Shown: positions 1 through 5,933, counted from the stretch's first letter. The stretch: 38,982 nt of DNA from UBA10002 sp964373775 (GCA_964373775.1 CAYJWA010000002.1:1-38982), one strand, 5' to 3'. The notes: generated from the sequence alone by a model not told the origin. Numbers and translations are program-made.

Positions 1-55
1 TACCAAAAGCGGTAGATACACTTGACGAATGGTGCACACGAATTTTAGGAAGGCG
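1..55. repeat. Left-end repeat, matching the right end of the window
   Basis: The first 55 bases recur at 38928-38982 with a single difference (A at 38, G at the corresponding right-end position 38965). The segment contains one copy of a 42-bp unit that starts GGTAGATACACTTGACGAAT and is tandemly repeated at the right end. This is either the overlap of a circular assembly or, more probably, a dispersed repeat at which the assembly broke. Confidence 0.85.
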
Positions 56-210
56 TACACGAATGGGGGACACCCTGCGCTCCCTGCCCGTGCGTGTCCG
101 CACGCAGGCGGGCGCGCAGGGTCATTCGGGGCGGCCCGCAGGCAGGCGCCCTGCGGTGCCGCTCTCAATTTTTACTTTTCGCATACCCGCAGTGTATCAA
201 AAAGCGATTG
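56..210. other. GC-rich intergenic stretch without a supported gene
   Basis: Very GC-rich sequence with overlapping inverted motifs (for example GCAGGCAGGCGCCCTGC near 138-154). Frames are open here, but the translations are Arg/Ala/Pro-rich low-complexity strings without family resemblance. Positions 153-175 match 4144-4166 (just before the ATP-grasp gene) at 20 of 23 bases, so part of it is repeat-derived. Confidence 0.5.
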
Positions 211-252
211 ATAAAAAAAAGAGGACCTCGGTACCGAAGTGTACCGAGGTCC
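211..252 (-). terminator. Strong rho-independent terminator (leftward)
   Basis: A perfect 12-bp stem, GGACCTCGGTAC (223-234) and GTACCGAGGTCC (241-252), encloses a 6-nt loop. On the minus strand the stem is followed by TC and then a run of eight T (the A-run at 213-220). It would end leftward transcripts from the promoter at 592-619. Confidence 0.85.
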
Positions 253-585
253 CGCATCGTATGGGACCCGACAAAATAAGGGATGTGTCCAGCAAGCGCG
301 TCAAGGAGGTAAGGGTGGGGAACCCTATTGAGGAAACGCGGCCTGCCAGACACAAAAGTCGTTGGAAGAGCGATTCAGTACTCACTCTACTCCCCTGCCG
401 GTCTTTTGTCAAAGGAAAGCCGGTGCTGCGGAAACATACAGAGGGAAGAATGATTCTTGGGCAAACTTTCTCTACAGGATTTACGCGCACCGGCAAGTGA
501 AAGCGCCAGCGCCTCTTCGCCCCGCGGTGGGTATTCCGAAACACCCGCCGAAAGGTCTGAACAAGACGCTGGCTAAATTGCTCTG
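211..585 (-). ncRNA. Unidentified structured RNA, about 370 nt
   Basis: The segment is bounded by a good leftward promoter (592-619) and a strong leftward terminator (211-252), with no convincing ORF inside. The minus-strand RNA has clear pairing: GCCAGCG with CGCTGGC enclosing a GGCGGGTG/TACCCACC hairpin, and GCCGGTGC pairing with GCACCGGC about 70 nt later. I looked for the conserved motifs of RNase P RNA (GAGGAAAGUCC, ACAGNRA), tmRNA (tRNA-like 3' end, tag ORF) and SRP RNA (GGAAGGAAGCAG) on both strands and found none. The length is in the RNase P/tmRNA range, but identity remains open; a covariance-model search would settle it. Confidence 0.45.
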
Positions 586-591
586 CACTCT

Positions 592-619
592 ATTTTGCAC
601 AACAGCGGTTTTTTGTCAA
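592..619 (-). promoter_or_regulatory. Leftward sigma70-type promoter
   Basis: On the minus strand there is a perfect -35 TTGACA (614-619), a 16-bp spacer, and a -10 CAAAAT (592-597). The -35 overlaps the TGA stop of the small Cys-rich ORF at 616-819. Transcription would start near 585 and end at the terminator at 211-252. Confidence 0.55.
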
Positions 620-819
620 TCTCCTATTTTACAAGGTCGGACCTTGTAATGTTTGCGGAGAATGAGAGACACAGACGGTCGTGATGCTGAGGACATTTGC
701 CGTTGTCGGCAATGATCAGTGCAATAGTACCCGCCATGGATATGCAGCATTTCTTCTGCGGGACGGCTGACCGTGCAACGAAAATTACTGCACGGTACGA
801 ATACAACTTTCATCTTCAT
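616..819 (-). CDS. Small Cys-rich protein, bacterial-metallothionein-like
   Basis: 67 residues. The start ATG (819-817) is chosen because AGAAGGA lies seven to thirteen bases upstream on the minus strand; a second in-frame ATG follows two codons later. The first half carries a PCxxxxC pair (residues 10 and 15), then a HIHGGYYC-xxx-C segment. That layout recalls the bacterial metallothionein SmtA family, which has Cys-rich clusters around a YYCxxxC motif, but several family cysteines are absent. The family binds zinc or other metal ions in the cytoplasm; whether this one does is inference. The last 15 codons run through the 19-bp palindrome at 630-648, so the C-terminus may be repeat-derived. 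It could also be a chance ORF, although the SD site and Cys pattern argue against that. Confidence 0.42.
   Translation of the reverse strand: MKMKVVFVPCSNFRCTVSRPAEEMLHIHGGYYCTDHCRQRQMSSASRPSVSLILRKHYKVRPCKIGD
630..648. repeat. 19-bp palindrome family A, copy 1
   Basis: TACAAGGTCGGACCTTGTA is a perfect 9+1+9 palindrome. It lies inside the C-terminal codons of the small Cys-rich ORF. Four further copies occur at 5934-5952, 5990-6008 (one mismatch), 10876-10894 and 10932-10950; the last two are inside uvrB. Confidence 0.9.
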
Positions 820-870
820 AGTTTTCCTTCTGTTGGGGTTCGCAAAGAACAAATTTGTCGGCTCGGATAC

Positions 871-891
871 GGCATCCGAGCTGTTGAAAGC
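871..891. other. Hairpin upstream of the small Cys-rich ORF
   Basis: GCTCGGAT (871-878) and ATCCGAGC (884-891) form a perfect 8-bp stem with a 5-nt loop. A second weaker hairpin (AAAGCC/GGCTTT) follows at about 897-914. They lie between the leftward terminator at 921-957 and the Cys-rich ORF; role unknown. Confidence 0.5.
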
Positions 892-920
892 CGTTGTTGG
901 CTTTTACCTCTCGTCTACAG

Positions 921-957
921 AACGAAAAAACCAACCTCTAAGGTTGGTTTTTTCGTT
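921..957. terminator. Bidirectional rho-independent terminator
   Basis: A perfect 16-bp inverted repeat, AACGAAAAAACCAACC (921-936) and its complement (942-957), surrounds a 5-nt loop. Both sides end in a run of six T in the reading direction, so it can stop transcription both ways. Leftward it closes the RNA from the promoter at 1103-1130. Confidence 0.85.
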
Positions 958-1096
958 GGTATCTTACTTACATCTTCAATCTGTCATCTTACATCTGGCG
1001 CAGCCAACGCAAAAATCAGCCCTTGAGGAAGGTTTTTATACTCATCGTCATCATCATTGCCTTGCGGGATGCGTTGGACTGTTTCGTATGCATTGT
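921..1096 (-). ncRNA. Small leftward transcript, about 175 nt, with a 25-codon ORF
   Basis: It runs from a near-consensus promoter (1103-1130) to a strong terminator (921-957). The RNA folds with CCAACGCA (near its 5' end) pairing to TGCGTTGG (plus-strand positions 1004-1011 and 1070-1077). It contains a 25-codon ORF starting MHTKQSNASRKAMMMTMS and ending at a TGA, without an SD site. No known RNA family is recognised; it could be a small RNA or encode a peptide. Confidence 0.45.
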
Positions 1097-1102
1097 ATCT
1101 TC

Positions 1103-1130
1103 AGTATAGCAACCGGCACTTTCTTGTCAA
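1103..1130 (-). promoter_or_regulatory. Strong leftward sigma70-type promoter
   Basis: On the minus strand: TTGACA (1125-1130), a 16-bp spacer, GC, then TATACT (1103-1108). It matches consensus at 6/6 and 5/6 and uses the GC-TATACT form seen at other promoters in this window. Start of transcription is expected near 1096. Confidence 0.7.
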
Positions 1131-1145
1131 TAGTCGCGGAAAAGA

Positions 1146-1290
1146 ACAAAACACAGTACATCTACCCTTCGGGGATCTCCCGAAGGGAGACAAAAATTTG
1201 ACGGACTAAAGAAGATTTGTTTTCTGAAAGGGTTTGCGCTTTGTTTGGACACTGGGTTGTTTGTGTTTTGGGCAGTTTGAAGCTTTGCGC
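1146..1290. repeat. Dispersed palindromic repeat family B, copy 1
   Basis: The core at 1165-1196 is CCCTTCGGG, a GATC centre, CCCGAAGGG, then AGACAAAAA, flanked by arms rich in AACACA (left) and TGTGTTTTG (right). The same element lies directly before rpoB (core 20156-20188) and rpoC (core 23618-23650). Here it precedes the secreted protein gene. No transposase is present; it looks like a non-autonomous, MITE-like element. Confidence 0.75.
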
Positions 1291-1306
1291 CCTGTGGATA
1301 AATCGG

Positions 1307-1335
1307 CTTTCTATTGCGGTGCAAGGGAATATAAT
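1307..1335 (+). promoter_or_regulatory. Promoter of the secreted repeat protein
   Basis: A perfect -10 TATAAT at 1330-1335 follows a weak -35 (TTTCTA, 1307-1312) with 17-bp spacing. The predicted 5' UTR up to the ATG at 1394 is about 50 nt. Confidence 0.5.
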
Positions 1336-1393
1336 GGCCACATACAAAAAGGGTCGCTTAATCTTTTATCTTTTACGAGAGCAAGGTATTTTT

Positions 1394-3022
1394 ATGCATA
1401 AGAAAAACATCTCAATTGCGCTCGCATTTCTTGGCGCCACAGTAGCAATCGGGTGCGGCGCCACGGTCGCGTTTGCGCAGGAAGGGGGAATGCCTCCGTC
1501 CCCTTCGTCTAGTGGAGGTAGCGGTTTTACCTCTCCTTCTTCAGAGCCAATGATTCAACCCGCGCCGAGGATGGAACCGGTTCCGATGATGGATGGAGGG
1601 GGCGGGAATATGCCGCCTCCGCCGGAACGGCCGAATGTGGGACTGCCTTCGGATGGCAGAATGGCGCCGTTTTCACCACGGGGAGATTTTCGCCAGGAGC
1701 AGAAGCCATATCCTGCATCAGAGGCAGAGGTGCGCGCGCGGGTAACTGAAGATATGACCCGGAAGATTACTGAACAGATGACCGAGAAAATTCGGAGCAG
1801 ATATGAAGGGCAGAGACATCCTTCGTCAGGGGAGATGATGCAGAATCAGCAAGGTAGGACCGCTTCGCCGGAGCGACAGCGAGGCGAGCCTTTTGAAGGA
1901 GAGAGATTTATGCCGCCATCCCAAGGGAAAGGACAGCCGTTTATGGGTGGAGGGGATTTCCGCCCGCCCTCCCAAGGAAGCGGTCAGCCGTTTGAGGACG
2001 GCGGGTTTGGTCCGCCGGGGAATTTTGGTCCGGGCGGAGGCGGAAGAGAATTCGGTCCCAGCGGCTTTGGGGGTTCCTGGGGACCGGGCGGCGATGGAGA
2101 GGGAGGTGGATTCAGCGGTCCGAGTGAGGAAGAAATGGGTCAGATGATGGAGGAGCGGGAGAAACAGATGAAGATGCAGCAACTCGCACAAATGAGGCGC
2201 GGCTTCGGCGGCATGGAATCAGGTCTTCGGCAAGTCAAAAAAGTCATTGACCGTTTAATCAAGAAAGGGGTGGCAGTTCCGCAGGAGTATGTCTCATTGG
2301 TGGACGATTTGACGCGGGCAGTGGAAGTGGTGAAGAACGCGGAAGATTTTGACGAGACCGTAGAAGCCGCCATGGAGGTCTTGCAGGAGAAAGGACCGGA
2401 ACTGGGGGATATTGGACCGCGGCTCGGCATGCTGGAGCAATGGCCAAAGGTTCTCTCGCAGGCGGAGAAACAGGTGAAGCGTTTGGAGAGCGTTCTTGCG
2501 AAGACCAAAAAGAGAAAAGGTACGGCAGAGTACGCGGACATTGTCGCAAAGGTGGAAGCGCGCGTTGGCGGCATTCGCTCCCGATACGAAGAAATCAGGC
2601 GCGCGGGCGAGTCCGGCGATTTTGAAGAGGCAATGGACAGCATGCAGGAGTTCTTTGAGGATATCGGAGACGCGCACCGCGAGGTGGGCGTGCTTGACCA
2701 GTTGGGCAATATCGCAAAGATGATTCGCTCCGGCGAGAAGGAGATTGCGAGTTTTGAGAAACAGGTGAAGCGTTTGGAGAAAAGAGGAATTAACGCAAGT
2801 TCCGTTACCGCTTTGATTGCGGAAGGGCGCGCAAAACTTGCGGAGTTGAAAGCGCTCGGCAAGAATGCGGATGCGGAGCCGGAGGACTTCTTTGCGATTA
2901 TGCAGGAGTTGGACGAGCTCCGGCAGCGGGCAACCGATGAGTTTAATCTTCTTCAGGGCCGCGGAGCATCGCAGGAGGGCGCGGTTATCCGTTCGCTCAT
3001 TGAGTTGCGGGAGGGGAGGTAG
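1394..3022 (+). CDS. Secreted Pro/Gly-rich protein with helical repeats
   Basis: 542 residues from ATG 1394. The frame is open further upstream, but that part lies in the dispersed repeat and this ATG is preceded by AGCAAGG and begins a typical signal peptide (MHKKNISIAL..., likely cleaved after VAFA, residue 28). Residues about 30-260 are low-complexity Pro/Gly/Met/Ser-rich with two near-identical PPSQG-x-GQPF units. Residues about 265-535 are highly charged alpha-helix in three related units of roughly 85 residues, each with a Lys-rich helix (EKQVKRLE twice), a linker and an acidic FDE/FEEA helix. No enzyme motif is seen. The role is unknown; an exported, possibly surface-bound scaffold is the most I would infer. 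It stands alone between a repeat and tRNA genes, with a strong hairpin downstream. Confidence 0.8.
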   Translation: MHKKNISIALAFLGATVAIGCGATVAFAQEGGMPPSPSSSGGSGFTSPSSEPMIQPAPRMEPVPMMDGGGGNMPPPPERPNVGLPSDGRMAPFSPRGDFRQEQKPYPASEAEVRARVTEDMTRKITEQMTEKIRSRYEGQRHPSSGEMMQNQQGRTASPERQRGEPFEGERFMPPSQGKGQPFMGGGDFRPPSQGSGQPFEDGGFGPPGNFGPGGGGREFGPSGFGGSWGPGGDGEGGGFSGPSEEEMGQMMEEREKQMKMQQLAQMRRGFGGMESGLRQVKKVIDRLIKKGVAVPQEYVSLVDDLTRAVEVVKNAEDFDETVEAAMEVLQEKGPELGDIGPRLGMLEQWPKVLSQAEKQVKRLESVLAKTKKRKGTAEYADIVAKVEARVGGIRSRYEEIRRAGESGDFEEAMDSMQEFFEDIGDAHREVGVLDQLGNIAKMIRSGEKEIASFEKQVKRLEKRGINASSVTALIAEGRAKLAELKALGKNADAEPEDFFAIMQELDELRQRATDEFNLLQGRGASQEGAVIRSLIELREGR

Positions 3023-3075
3023 ACGGGTAGTCTGTCAGTTGATAAGTTGATGCAACGGGAGGTAATAAAGTATTG

Positions 3076-3113
3076 AATACTCCCCCGTCCGCCGCAACGG
3101 ACGGGGGAGTATT
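3076..3113 (+). terminator. Hairpin after the secreted protein gene
   Basis: A perfect 16-bp stem, AATACTCCCCCGTCCG (3076-3091) and its complement (3098-3113), with a 6-nt loop. The downstream T-tract is weak (TTGCGTTTG), so it may be a terminator or an mRNA 3' stabiliser. Confidence 0.6.
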
Positions 3114-3175
3114 GCGTTTGCGGAATACACGGAATAAGAACATGGTAGAACATATCAAATTACACCACATCCTCT

Positions 3176-3202
3176 CTCCGTCAACATCGGGTGTTGACGG
3201 AG
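3176..3202 (-). terminator. Hairpin downstream of tRNA-Leu
   Basis: CTCCGTCAACA (3176-3186) and TGTTGACGGAG (3192-3202) form an 11-bp stem with a 5-nt loop. It lies 17 nt past the 3' end of the leftward tRNA-Leu. No clear T-run follows on the minus strand, so it may act as a processing or termination hairpin. Confidence 0.45.
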
Positions 3203-3219
3203 ATGAGGGTCTTCAATGA

Positions 3220-3303
3220 TGGGCGAGGTGGGACTTGAACCCACAGTTCCTTTCGGAGCACGGTCCTAAGCCGTGTGCGTTTAGCCAATTTCGCCACTCG
3301 CCC
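3220..3303 (-). tRNA. tRNA-Leu (UAG)
   Basis: Read on the minus strand: acceptor GGGCGAG pairs with CTCGCCC, anticodon loop CTTAGGA on a CACGG/CCGTG stem (anticodon TAG, Leu), a long class II variable arm (CTCCGAAAGGAAC region), and T-arm TGTGGG-TTCAAGT-CCCACC. The discriminator is A and CCA is not encoded, so a CCA-adding enzyme must finish the 3' end. Confidence 0.93.
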
Positions 3304-3515
3304 AAGGTTAATGTAAACCCAGCACCAGGGTCATCACTGGGCATTTTCATCTTTCAATTACCCTGTCCGCCCAGTAGGATTCGAAACTTACCGTTTCAGT
3401 ACCCCGATTGGTTTTTCTGTTCGTTCGCCGCGGGCGGACTCCAAAAAAGCTCAATCGGGCTTCAAATCCTACACGAAAGCGCCCCGCGCTTTCTTGGGCG
3501 GACGCGCTTCGCTTG
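3304..3515. other. tRNA spacer with a duplicated tRNA-Lys 3' end
   Basis: No ORF is supported. The 22 bases at 3364-3385 are identical to 3514-3535, which cover the 3' end and T-arm of tRNA-Lys. Between the copies lie inverted segments such as CCCGATTG...CAATCGGG (about 3402-3458). A duplicated tRNA 3' end is typical of integrase attachment sites or of partial tRNA duplication, but no integrase is present. Confidence 0.7.
3364..3385. repeat. Copy of the tRNA-Lys 3' end (att-like)
   Basis: Exact 22-bp duplicate of 3514-3535, TGTCCGCCCAGTAGGATTCG and two more bases. It covers the acceptor 3' strand and T-arm half of tRNA-Lys, but the sequence diverges at once after it, so it is not a second functional tRNA. 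Confidence 0.85.
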
Positions 3516-3588
3516 TCCGCCCAGTAGGATTCGAACCTACGACCCTCCGCTTAAGAGGCGGGTGCTCTACCAACTGAGCTATGGGCGG
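3516..3588 (-). tRNA. tRNA-Lys (CUU)
   Basis: Minus strand, 73 nt: acceptor CCGCCCA/TGGGCGG, D-arm GCTCAGTTGGTAGAGC, anticodon loop CTCTTAA (anticodon CTT, Lys), T-arm GTAGG-TTCGAAT-CCTAC, discriminator A, CCA not encoded. The outermost anticodon-stem pair is a C-A mismatch; all other stems are complete. Confidence 0.95.
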
Positions 3589-3591
3589 CTA

Positions 3592-3637
3592 CATCATCCG
3601 CGGCGGATGATCGCCCGACCAAAACAAAGTTTTGGTT
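3592..3637. repeat. Two short palindromes upstream of tRNA-Lys
   Basis: ATCATCCGC directly abutting GCGGATGAT (about 3593-3611) resembles the CCGCCGCGGCGG element at 3970-3993. ACCAAAAC-aaa-GTTTTGGT follows at 3619-3637. They lie in the leader of the tRNA-Lys transcript. Confidence 0.6.
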
Positions 3638-3659
3638 TAGGGTTTTCTGCTGCGAATAG

Positions 3660-3688
3660 GTTATAACACAAAAAGACCGAAAATTGAA
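3660..3688 (-). promoter_or_regulatory. Probable tRNA-Lys/tRNA-Leu promoter
   Basis: Minus strand: -35 TTCAAT (3683-3688), 17-bp spacer, -10 TATAAC (3660-3665). It is divergent to the ncRNA promoter at 3718-3723. Confidence 0.45.
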
Positions 3689-3717
3689 CCTGTGGATTGC
3701 GGCCGCGACCGTTGTGC

Positions 3718-3723
3718 TATACT
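3718..3723 (+). promoter_or_regulatory. -10 box of the 3730-3916 RNA
   Basis: TGTGCTATACT: a TATACT hexamer preceded by TGTGC. The best -35 is TTGCGG (3697-3702) at a short 15-bp spacing. The GC-TATACT context matches the other strong promoters in this window. Confidence 0.5.
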
Positions 3724-3729
3724 TATCCG

Positions 3730-3916
3730 CAGCCCATTAGGAGTTAATTTCACCCACACACCTTGATGGAAAGTTCTGTGCCTCACGCGAGGTTAGGATT
3801 TTTTTAGCATTCACCACGAGTTTTAGTGAACAGGTCAAGGTGCCGGGGTTCACGACCATGTTGGGCGGACACTAATTCCAACAAAGAGACAGTTCGCTGT
3901 CTCTTTGTTGTTTTTG
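3730..3916 (+). ncRNA. Unidentified structured RNA, about 185 nt
   Basis: It lies between the promoter at 3718 and the terminator at 3879-3916, with no ORF. Pairings that can be read directly: a closing stem GGAGTTAAT (3740-3748) with ACTAATTCC (3871-3879), an 8-bp internal stem CACCTTGA (3759-3766) with TCAAGGTG (3835-3842), and apical hairpins CCTC-acgc-GAGG and TTCAC...GTGAA. The rod-like shape and size recall 6S RNA, and SRP RNA is similar in length, but neither signature motif is visible. Identity is open. Confidence 0.5.
3879..3916 (+). terminator. Very strong rho-independent terminator
   Basis: CAACAAAGAGACAG (3879-3892), a TTCG tetraloop, CTGTCTCTTTGTTG (3897-3910), then TTTTTG. Perfect 14-bp stem with a UUCG loop and U-tract. 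Confidence 0.92.
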
Positions 3917-4166
3917 AGATATACATACCAATCCCAATAGTAGAGCGGAGCTCGCTACGGGACAGGTATACGAATCCGCCGCGGCGGACGAATCAACCTA
4001 TGTCCGACCGGGTCGAACAGGTCTAGGACGAATGGCTACGCATGATGCAGGCATAGGTAACTTCTGAGCGGTCGCACAGAAGTTGCATATATTAGATTTG
4101 TTTGAGATAACTCATTAGGGGGAACCGCACGGGTGAATTCTCCGCGGTGTCGCTCTCAAACTTTAC
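3917..4166. other. Intergenic stretch with palindromic repeats
   Basis: No gene is supported. It holds the CCGCCGCGGCGG element (3970-3993) and a hairpin AACTTCTG/CAGAAGTT (4059-4084). The last 23 bases (4144-4166) resemble 153-175. No SD site or clear promoter precedes the gene starting at 4167. Confidence 0.5.
3970..3993. repeat. 24-bp CCGCCGCGGCGG element, intergenic copy
   Basis: The perfect palindrome CCGCCGCGGCGG is flanked on both sides by ACGAAT in direct orientation. All 24 bases are identical to 37275-37298 inside trmD, where they encode an extra Arg-Arg-Gly-Gly segment. A shorter relative lies at 3593-3611. Confidence 0.9.
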
Positions 4167-5378
4167 ATGGATGACATACAGCTTCCCGAGCCGCAGGCAA
4201 GACACGGGGAAACCGCGTGCCCGTATTGCGGGGACAGTCCAATCCGGCATTTTGAAACCTTTGTGAGCGAGAGCATAGCAAGCGCCGCGAACCAGTGGCT
4301 GTCGTTTCCGGGCATGCGCGCGCTCCACGGATTTGTGGACAGGGTCTCTCTCGGCTTTGCGCGGTTCTTTATTTTTCTGTTCCGCGCGATTGGCGCCGCT
4401 TCTTTTTCGCGCGACATTTTGCGCGCCAGGACTTTGCGCTCCGCGCTCATTTGGCGGGAAGCGCGCAGGCGCGGCATCGCGATGGAGCAATGTATTGCAT
4501 GGGGAAAGCCGACCGAGTGGTACCGCGCCCGACTTCGCGGGAGGTGGCGCTATTTTGAGAGCATTCCGCTTCCGCCTGCGCTTTCGCGCAGGGGGCACGA
4601 GTGGCTTGATGATAAGCACTTGGTTAAGGAGAAATTGCGACGGGCTGGGATTCCCGTTCCGCGCTCGGTTGTTGTAAAAAGCGCGCGCGCCGCCCGCGCC
4701 GCGTTTTTGCATCTTGGCGCGCCGGTTGTGGTAAAACCCTGCACGGGTTCGCGCGGCAGGCATACGACTGTTTTTGTGCCGGATGTTGCTTCATTAGAAA
4801 AAGCGTTTTGGCGTGCGCAAAGAATCAATCATTTTGTCGTCATTGAGGAGTATCTTTCGGGAAGCGTCTGCCGCGGAACCACTGTTGCCGGAGTGCTTCG
4901 CGGATTTCTGAAAGCCGACCCTCCGATTGTTGTGGGAGATGGGAAGCGCACCCTTGCGAAACTGATAGCGGAGAAAAACCGCACCCGTCCAAAGCGGGTT
5001 GCGGAGGTGCTTATCCGCCCGGAACTGACAGAGTTTGTGGCGAGGCAGGGATATGCGCTTTCTGCTGTGCTTCCACAAGGGCAGCGGTTGCCGCTTCTCT
5101 TTCGCACCGGACGGCTTTTTGGCGGCAGAACGCGTGAGATGCTTTCTGAAGTGCACCCCGAGTTTCGCGCCGCGCTCGAGAAGGCAGGGAGAGTCGCGGA
5201 TGCTCCCGTGGTCGGTTTTGATGTTATTATTCCTGACCCAACGCGCGCGCCCGCGGGACAGAAATGGGGAGTTATAGAGGGGAACAGTTTGCCTTTTATT
5301 GACCTGCACGATTTTTCGTTGGAAGGCGCGCCCGCCAATGTCGCCTCCCATATCTGGGATTTGTGGGAGCGGGGATGA
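4167..5378 (+). CDS. ATP-grasp protein, cyanophycin-synthetase-like
   Basis: 403 residues. Residues about 145-390 form an ATP-grasp fold close to the ATP-grasp part of cyanophycin synthetase (CphA): DKHLVKEKLRRAGIPVP at the start of the fold, VVKPCTGSRGRHTT (nucleotide-binding loop), VIEEYLSGSVCRG, then PPIVVGDGKRTLAKLI, and near the end a metal-ligand-like EGNSLPFIDLHD. ATP-grasp enzymes join a carboxylate to an amine through an acyl phosphate. The substrate here is unknown; the Mur-ligase half of true CphA is missing, so it is not a complete cyanophycin synthetase. The N-terminus has one CPYCG knuckle and a basic, aromatic segment. The start ATG has no SD. It is followed 51 nt later by a small membrane protein gene on the same strand. 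Confidence 0.8.
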   Translation: MDDIQLPEPQARHGETACPYCGDSPIRHFETFVSESIASAANQWLSFPGMRALHGFVDRVSLGFARFFIFLFRAIGAASFSRDILRARTLRSALIWREARRRGIAMEQCIAWGKPTEWYRARLRGRWRYFESIPLPPALSRRGHEWLDDKHLVKEKLRRAGIPVPRSVVVKSARAARAAFLHLGAPVVVKPCTGSRGRHTTVFVPDVASLEKAFWRAQRINHFVVIEEYLSGSVCRGTTVAGVLRGFLKADPPIVVGDGKRTLAKLIAEKNRTRPKRVAEVLIRPELTEFVARQGYALSAVLPQGQRLPLLFRTGRLFGGRTREMLSEVHPEFRAALEKAGRVADAPVVGFDVIIPDPTRAPAGQKWGVIEGNSLPFIDLHDFSLEGAPANVASHIWDLWERG

Positions 5379-5389
5379 GTTCCGCAGCT

Positions 5390-5408
5390 CGTCCGCGGCA
5401 GACGGACG
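5390..5408. other. Hairpin between ATP-grasp and DUF456 genes
   Basis: CGTCCG and CGGACG arms surround a 7-nt loop just before the -10 of the next gene. Possible weak terminator or repeat remnant; no T-run follows. Confidence 0.45.
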
Positions 5409-5416
5409 GTAGTGTG

Positions 5417-5422
5417 CTACAC
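5417..5422 (+). promoter_or_regulatory. -10 box close to the DUF456-like start
   Basis: GTGCTACACTG: TACACT preceded by GC, ending 8 nt before the ATG at 5430. Transcription would begin at or next to the start codon, giving a leaderless mRNA; no SD is present. Confidence 0.45.
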
Positions 5423-5429
5423 TGTCAGT

Positions 5430-5912
5430 ATGCCGTATATCGCGCTTGTTATCCTTTTCGGTCTTCTCCTTCTGCCCGCCGTGGGAATGGTCTTTGTCCC
5501 GTTCTTTCCCGCGTTTTGGTATCTCATTGCCCTTGCGGCGATCTTCGGCGCGATTGACAGATTTGTTCATCTGACAATTCTGGACTTTGCGGTCCTTGCC
5601 GCTATCTTTGGCATATCTATTCTGGTTGATTGGGGCGCAGGACTCCTTGGCGCAAAGCTCGGTGGAGCCGCGTGGAAGAGTTTGTTGTACGGAGCAATCG
5701 GCGCGATCGTCGGGTTTCTCATTGCGCCCCCTCTCGGCGTTTTACCCGGACTTTTTGCCGGCGTTCTTTGGGGAGAATTGCAGAGGCGAAGAAACGCGCC
5801 CTCGGCGCTTCGCGCCGCAAGCGGCGCGCTCATCGGCACAGTTACCGGTATGGCGATTAATGCTGTACTCGCGCTTACATTTGTCGCGCTGTTTGTTGCC
5901 TTCGCTCTGTAA
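5430..5912 (+). CDS. Small integral membrane protein, DUF456-like
   Basis: 160 residues from ATG 5430 (MPYIALVILFG); an upstream in-frame ATG six codons earlier would lie inside the -10 region. Almost wholly hydrophobic with four to five membrane segments. The Gly-rich order LLLPAVGMVFVPFFPAFWYL, ...DWGAGLLGAKLGGAAWKS, ...GAIVGFLIAPPLGVLPGLFAGVLWGEL, ending in a Gly/Ala-rich helix, matches the pattern of the DUF456 family of inner-membrane proteins of unknown function. Convergent with the LOG gene; two palindromes and a hairpin separate them. Confidence 0.75.
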   Translation: MPYIALVILFGLLLLPAVGMVFVPFFPAFWYLIALAAIFGAIDRFVHLTILDFAVLAAIFGISILVDWGAGLLGAKLGGAAWKSLLYGAIGAIVGFLIAPPLGVLPGLFAGVLWGELQRRRNAPSALRAASGALIGTVTGMAINAVLALTFVALFVAFAL

Positions 5913-5933
5913 ATCCACGGAACAGCACTGCTG

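Noticed and set aside
211..590. RNase P RNA or tmRNA
   Set aside because: Neither strand shows the conserved GAGGAAAGUCC and ACAGNRA blocks, nor a tRNA-like 3' end with a tag ORF. Left as an unidentified RNA.
63..649. Rightward ORFs of 145 and 95 codons in the left intergenic region
   Set aside because: Basic, low-complexity translations without SD or family resemblance, antisense to a promoter-terminator RNA unit.
921..1096. TGA read as an amino acid in the 25-codon ORF
   Set aside because: TGA is the natural end of tgt, trmD, rpoC and the MFS gene, so the standard bacterial code applies.
1146..1290. Insertion sequence
   Set aside because: The repeat has palindromic structure but no transposase ORF in any of its three copies; called a non-autonomous repeat instead.
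3235..3666. 143-codon ORF across the tRNA genes
   Set aside because: It reads through tRNA-Leu and tRNA-Lys on the opposite strand and through repeats; it is a chance open frame.
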